A stretch of DNA of 7,736 nucleotides, taken from assembly GCA_015494675.1 (NCBI GenBank), contig WGAW01000167.1:1-7736 (forward strand). Reading direction: 5' to 3'. The notes beneath the pieces were generated by a model that was not told the origin of the DNA, did no database searches, and saw only the letters and a list, made by a program, of their open reading frames with translations. Source of the DNA: Hydrogenimonas sp. GTDB lineage: Bacteria > Campylobacterota > Campylobacteria > Campylobacterales > Hydrogenimonadaceae. Made by a program: the position numbers and the translations under genes. Below, piece after piece: positions 5,859 through 7,736 of this stretch (positions are counted from its first letter, which is position 1; each line of letters opens with the position of its first letter).

Positions 5859-6107
5859 CAATCGGACGGCGAAAGAGAAGTGTTTAAGTCGATTGTTTCG
5901 AAAGTCTGTATTGCCGGTACCCGTTCCGCCTCTGCGTTTCTCCATACGGCGTACCGTTTATTAGGGGGCGGCCATTGAGAAAAGATACCGGCTTTGACCT
6001 CGGTACATCGGAGGTTGCCGCCATAAGATATTTCGTGGCCGTCCCGACCATACATCCAAAACTACAAATACGCAGCTTCCGACATAGCTGATCGAAAGAG
6101 TGTAAGT
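5859..6107. other. Intergenic stretch without a recognisable gene
   Basis: Between the DedA promoter and the ovoA leader I find no convincing coding sequence on either strand. Short open frames exist. One on the plus strand starts with GTG at 5855 (36 codons) and one with TTG near 5972 (38 codons); one on the minus strand spans 5884-6132 (82 codons). None has a recognisable motif. The base composition is closer to the genes than to the A+T-rich control regions elsewhere in the window, so it may be the remnant of a lost gene or a long ovoA leader. A TAAAAT at 5847-5852 on the plus strand is a possible distant ovoA promoter. Confidence 0.4.
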
Positions 6108-6173
6108 ATGAGAGAAAGCAGACACGTTTCACTTCTGCGAAAGAGTAAGAACAGACCGGAGGCTACACGATGA
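6108..6173 (+). CDS. Possible 21-residue leader peptide coupled to ovoA
   Basis: An ATG at 6108 opens a 21-codon frame rich in arginine (six Arg, two Lys) that ends with TGA at 6171-6173. Its stop overlaps the ovoA start codon as ATGA (6170-6173), and its last codons cover the ovoA ribosome binding site. This is the geometry of translational coupling. Its own ribosome binding site is weak (GAAAG at 6094-6098, nine bases away). An open frame this short is expected often by chance, so it may be meaningless. Confidence 0.2.
   Translation: MRESRHVSLLRKSKNRPEATR
6158..6162 (+). promoter_or_regulatory. ovoA ribosome binding site
   Basis: GGAGG lies seven bases before the ATG at 6170 and supports this start over any downstream Met. 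Confidence 0.75.
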
Positions 6174-7736
6174 TAGAGATAGAACGCATTCCGTCACTAC
6201 ACGGCAGCGACCCCGAAGCCAAGCGCGAGGAGATACGCCGCTACTTTCACAACACTTGCGACGTCTACGAATCGCTCTTCGACCATCTTGCGAGCGACGA
6301 GGCCTTTTACAACCGCCCGGAGCCCCTGAGGCATCCGCACATATTCTACTTCGGCCACACCGCCGTCTTTTATGTAAACAAGCTTGTGCTTGCGAAGGTG
6401 ATCGAAAAGAGAATAGACCCCGCTCTGGAGTCGATCTTCGCCGTCGGGGTGGACGAGATGAGCTGGGACGACCTGAACGAAGAGCACTACGACTGGCCCT
6501 CCGTCGAAAAGACCCGCAGATACAGAAAGAGCGTCAGGAAGATGGTGGACGGCCTAATATCGACACTGCCGCTAGAGCTTCCGATTACGTGGGAATCTCC
6601 CTGGTGGGTCATACTGATGGGCATAGAGCATGAGCGCATACATATAGAGACATCTTCCGTTCTCATTCGACAGACGGATATCTCACTCGTAAAACCCCTG
6701 CCCGAATGGCCTGTCTGCAAAATCTCCGGCGATACACCGGAAAATGCCCTGCTCCCCGTTTCGGGCGGCAAGGTTGTCATAGGCAAAGAGAAGAGCGACG
6801 ACTACTACGGATGGGACAACGAATACGGCCGCCACGAAGCCGAAATACCGGACTTCAAAGCCTCCAAATACCTCGTAACCAACGGCGAATTCATGAAGTT
6901 CGTAGAGGATGGAGGATACGAAAACGACAGGTGGTGGGAAGAGGAGGGGCTGGCATGGCGAAACTTCAAAAAGGCCAAACACCCGCACTTCTGGGTGGAG
7001 GGCGAAAAGGGCTTCAGGTACAGAGCGCTCGCCGAGATCATCGAAATGCCGATGGACTGGCCCGTAGACGTCAACTACCACGAGGCGAAAGCCTTCTGCA
7101 ACTGGCTTAGCGAAAAAACGGGTAGAAGGCTGCGCCTTCCGACGGAGGACGAGTGGTTTCTGCTTCACGAGCGGTGCGGCGTCGCCGACCAGCCGGAGTG
7201 GGGGGAGAGGGCGCCGGCCAACATAGGCCTCGAGCACTACGCGTCGGCCTGCCCGGTGACAATGTTTCGCCACGGCGGTTTCTATGACGTGATAGGCAAT
7301 GTATGGGAGTGGAGCGAGACCCCGATATACCCGTTCGAGGGTTTCGAAGTGCATCCGATATACGACGACTTCACTACACCCACATACGACGGCCGCCACA
7401 ACCTGATAAAGGGCGGCTCGTTCGCAAGCACCGGAAACGAGGCGCTCAAAAGCTCACGCTACGCCTTCAGACGCCACTTCTTCCAGCATGCGGGTTTCAG
7501 GTATGTCGAAAGCGGCTACGAAGAGAGGATCGGTTCGTCCGTATACGAATCCGACGCGCAAGTGAGCCAGTACTGCGAATTCGGTTGGGGCGAGAGCTAT
7601 TTCGGTGTCGGGAACTACCCGCAGAGGTGCGCCGAAGCGGCACTGGAGTTTACGGATGGGATCGAGCGTCGAAGAGCCCTGGATGTCGGCTGCGCTATCG
7701 GGCGCAGCACCCTGGAGCTCGCGACCCGGTTCGAAG
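6170..7736 (+). CDS. ovoA: 5-histidylcysteine sulfoxide synthase / mercaptohistidine methyltransferase OvoA (partial)
   Basis: The first 522 residues of OvoA are present; the gene runs off the window. OvoA is a non-haem iron sulfoxide synthase that joins cysteine to C5 of histidine using O2, the first step of ovothiol biosynthesis. Its C-terminal domain N-methylates 5-thiohistidine. Domain order: a DinB-like helical domain (about 20-170) with His63 and the HX3HXE motif (His154, His158, Glu160) giving the expected three-His iron site. Next comes an FGE-sulfatase-like domain (about 195-448) with RLPTEDEW (322-329), GNVWEW (376-381) and KGGSFAS (414-420). Then follows the OvoA-type linker VSQYCEFGWGESYFGV (465-480), and a class I methyltransferase motif I starting ALDVGCAIGRST (503-514). 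The linker and methyltransferase fusion separate it from the ergothioneine enzyme EgtB. About 170-190 residues are probably missing. No ovoB-like lyase gene is inside the window. Confidence 0.95.
   Translation, partial: MIEIERIPSLHGSDPEAKREEIRRYFHNTCDVYESLFDHLASDEAFYNRPEPLRHPHIFYFGHTAVFYVNKLVLAKVIEKRIDPALESIFAVGVDEMSWDDLNEEHYDWPSVEKTRRYRKSVRKMVDGLISTLPLELPITWESPWWVILMGIEHERIHIETSSVLIRQTDISLVKPLPEWPVCKISGDTPENALLPVSGGKVVIGKEKSDDYYGWDNEYGRHEAEIPDFKASKYLVTNGEFMKFVEDGGYENDRWWEEEGLAWRNFKKAKHPHFWVEGEKGFRYRALAEIIEMPMDWPVDVNYHEAKAFCNWLSEKTGRRLRLPTEDEWFLLHERCGVADQPEWGERAPANIGLEHYASACPVTMFRHGGFYDVIGNVWEWSETPIYPFEGFEVHPIYDDFTTPTYDGRHNLIKGGSFASTGNEALKSSRYAFRRHFFQHAGFRYVESGYEERIGSSVYESDAQVSQYCEFGWGESYFGVGNYPQRCAEAALEFTDGIERRRALDVGCAIGRSTLELATRFE

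Noticed and set aside
5910..6010. Clustered GGTAC/GTACC and TACCG/CGGTA words
   Set aside because: Spacing is irregular, the stems are only five bases, and no consistent fold emerges.
5798..6055. N-terminal extension of the DedA protein to an ATG at 6055
   Set aside because: The extra 86 residues are hydrophilic and unlike DedA, and they lie upstream of a good promoter and a GGAGG-TTG start.
6683..7399. 238-codon minus-strand frame antisense to ovoA
   Set aside because: It is an overlapping frame of a strongly supported gene and shows no family motif.

Overview
The window looks like chromosomal DNA of a free-living, probably hydrogen-oxidising member of the Campylobacterota. That is an inference from several gene types: a Tat-exported [NiFe] hydrogenase small subunit with a long pre-Tat leader, a DedA protein with a Lys-for-Arg signature, and a small cytoplasmic Cache-type sensor protein. 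By eye the coding DNA is about half G+C, high for many cultured Campylobacterota. No 16S or other phylogenetic marker is present, so the assignment is not proven.

Left part (1-2122): the start of a hydrogenase large-subunit gene (partial, minus strand) overlaps by 4 bases the end of the small-subunit gene hyaA (181-1419, minus). Upstream of hyaA lies an A+T-rich divergent control region of 277 bases. It holds a candidate hyaA promoter, a leader hairpin and, on the plus strand, a perfect TATAAT box for a 141-residue Cache/PDC-like protein that starts with TTG at 1697.

Middle (2199-5797): a short-chain dehydrogenase lies downstream of ATP-dependent phosphoenolpyruvate carboxykinase (pckA), both on the minus strand, with a hairpin between them. 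pckA is divergent from msrB (methionine-R-sulfoxide reductase, plus strand). The shared intergenic region contains a long imperfect inverted repeat that would fall in the pckA leader. msrB runs tail to tail into a DedA-family membrane protein gene (minus strand); their 3' ends overlap by 26 bases.

Right part (5798-7736): 372 bases with no recognisable gene, apart from a dubious 21-codon leader ORF, precede ovoA on the plus strand. ovoA is cut by the window end after 522 codons. It encodes 5-histidylcysteine sulfoxide synthase fused to the start of a methyltransferase domain, the key enzyme of ovothiol biosynthesis.

Functionally the window combines periplasmic H2 oxidation, gluconeogenic/anaplerotic carbon flow (PckA) and oxidative-stress defence (MsrB, and the redox thiol made through OvoA). 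I see no mobile element, CRISPR array, tRNA or rRNA, and no clear new multi-gene system. The most notable single observation is that HyaA has Asn where the second cysteine ligand of the proximal iron-sulfur cluster normally sits.
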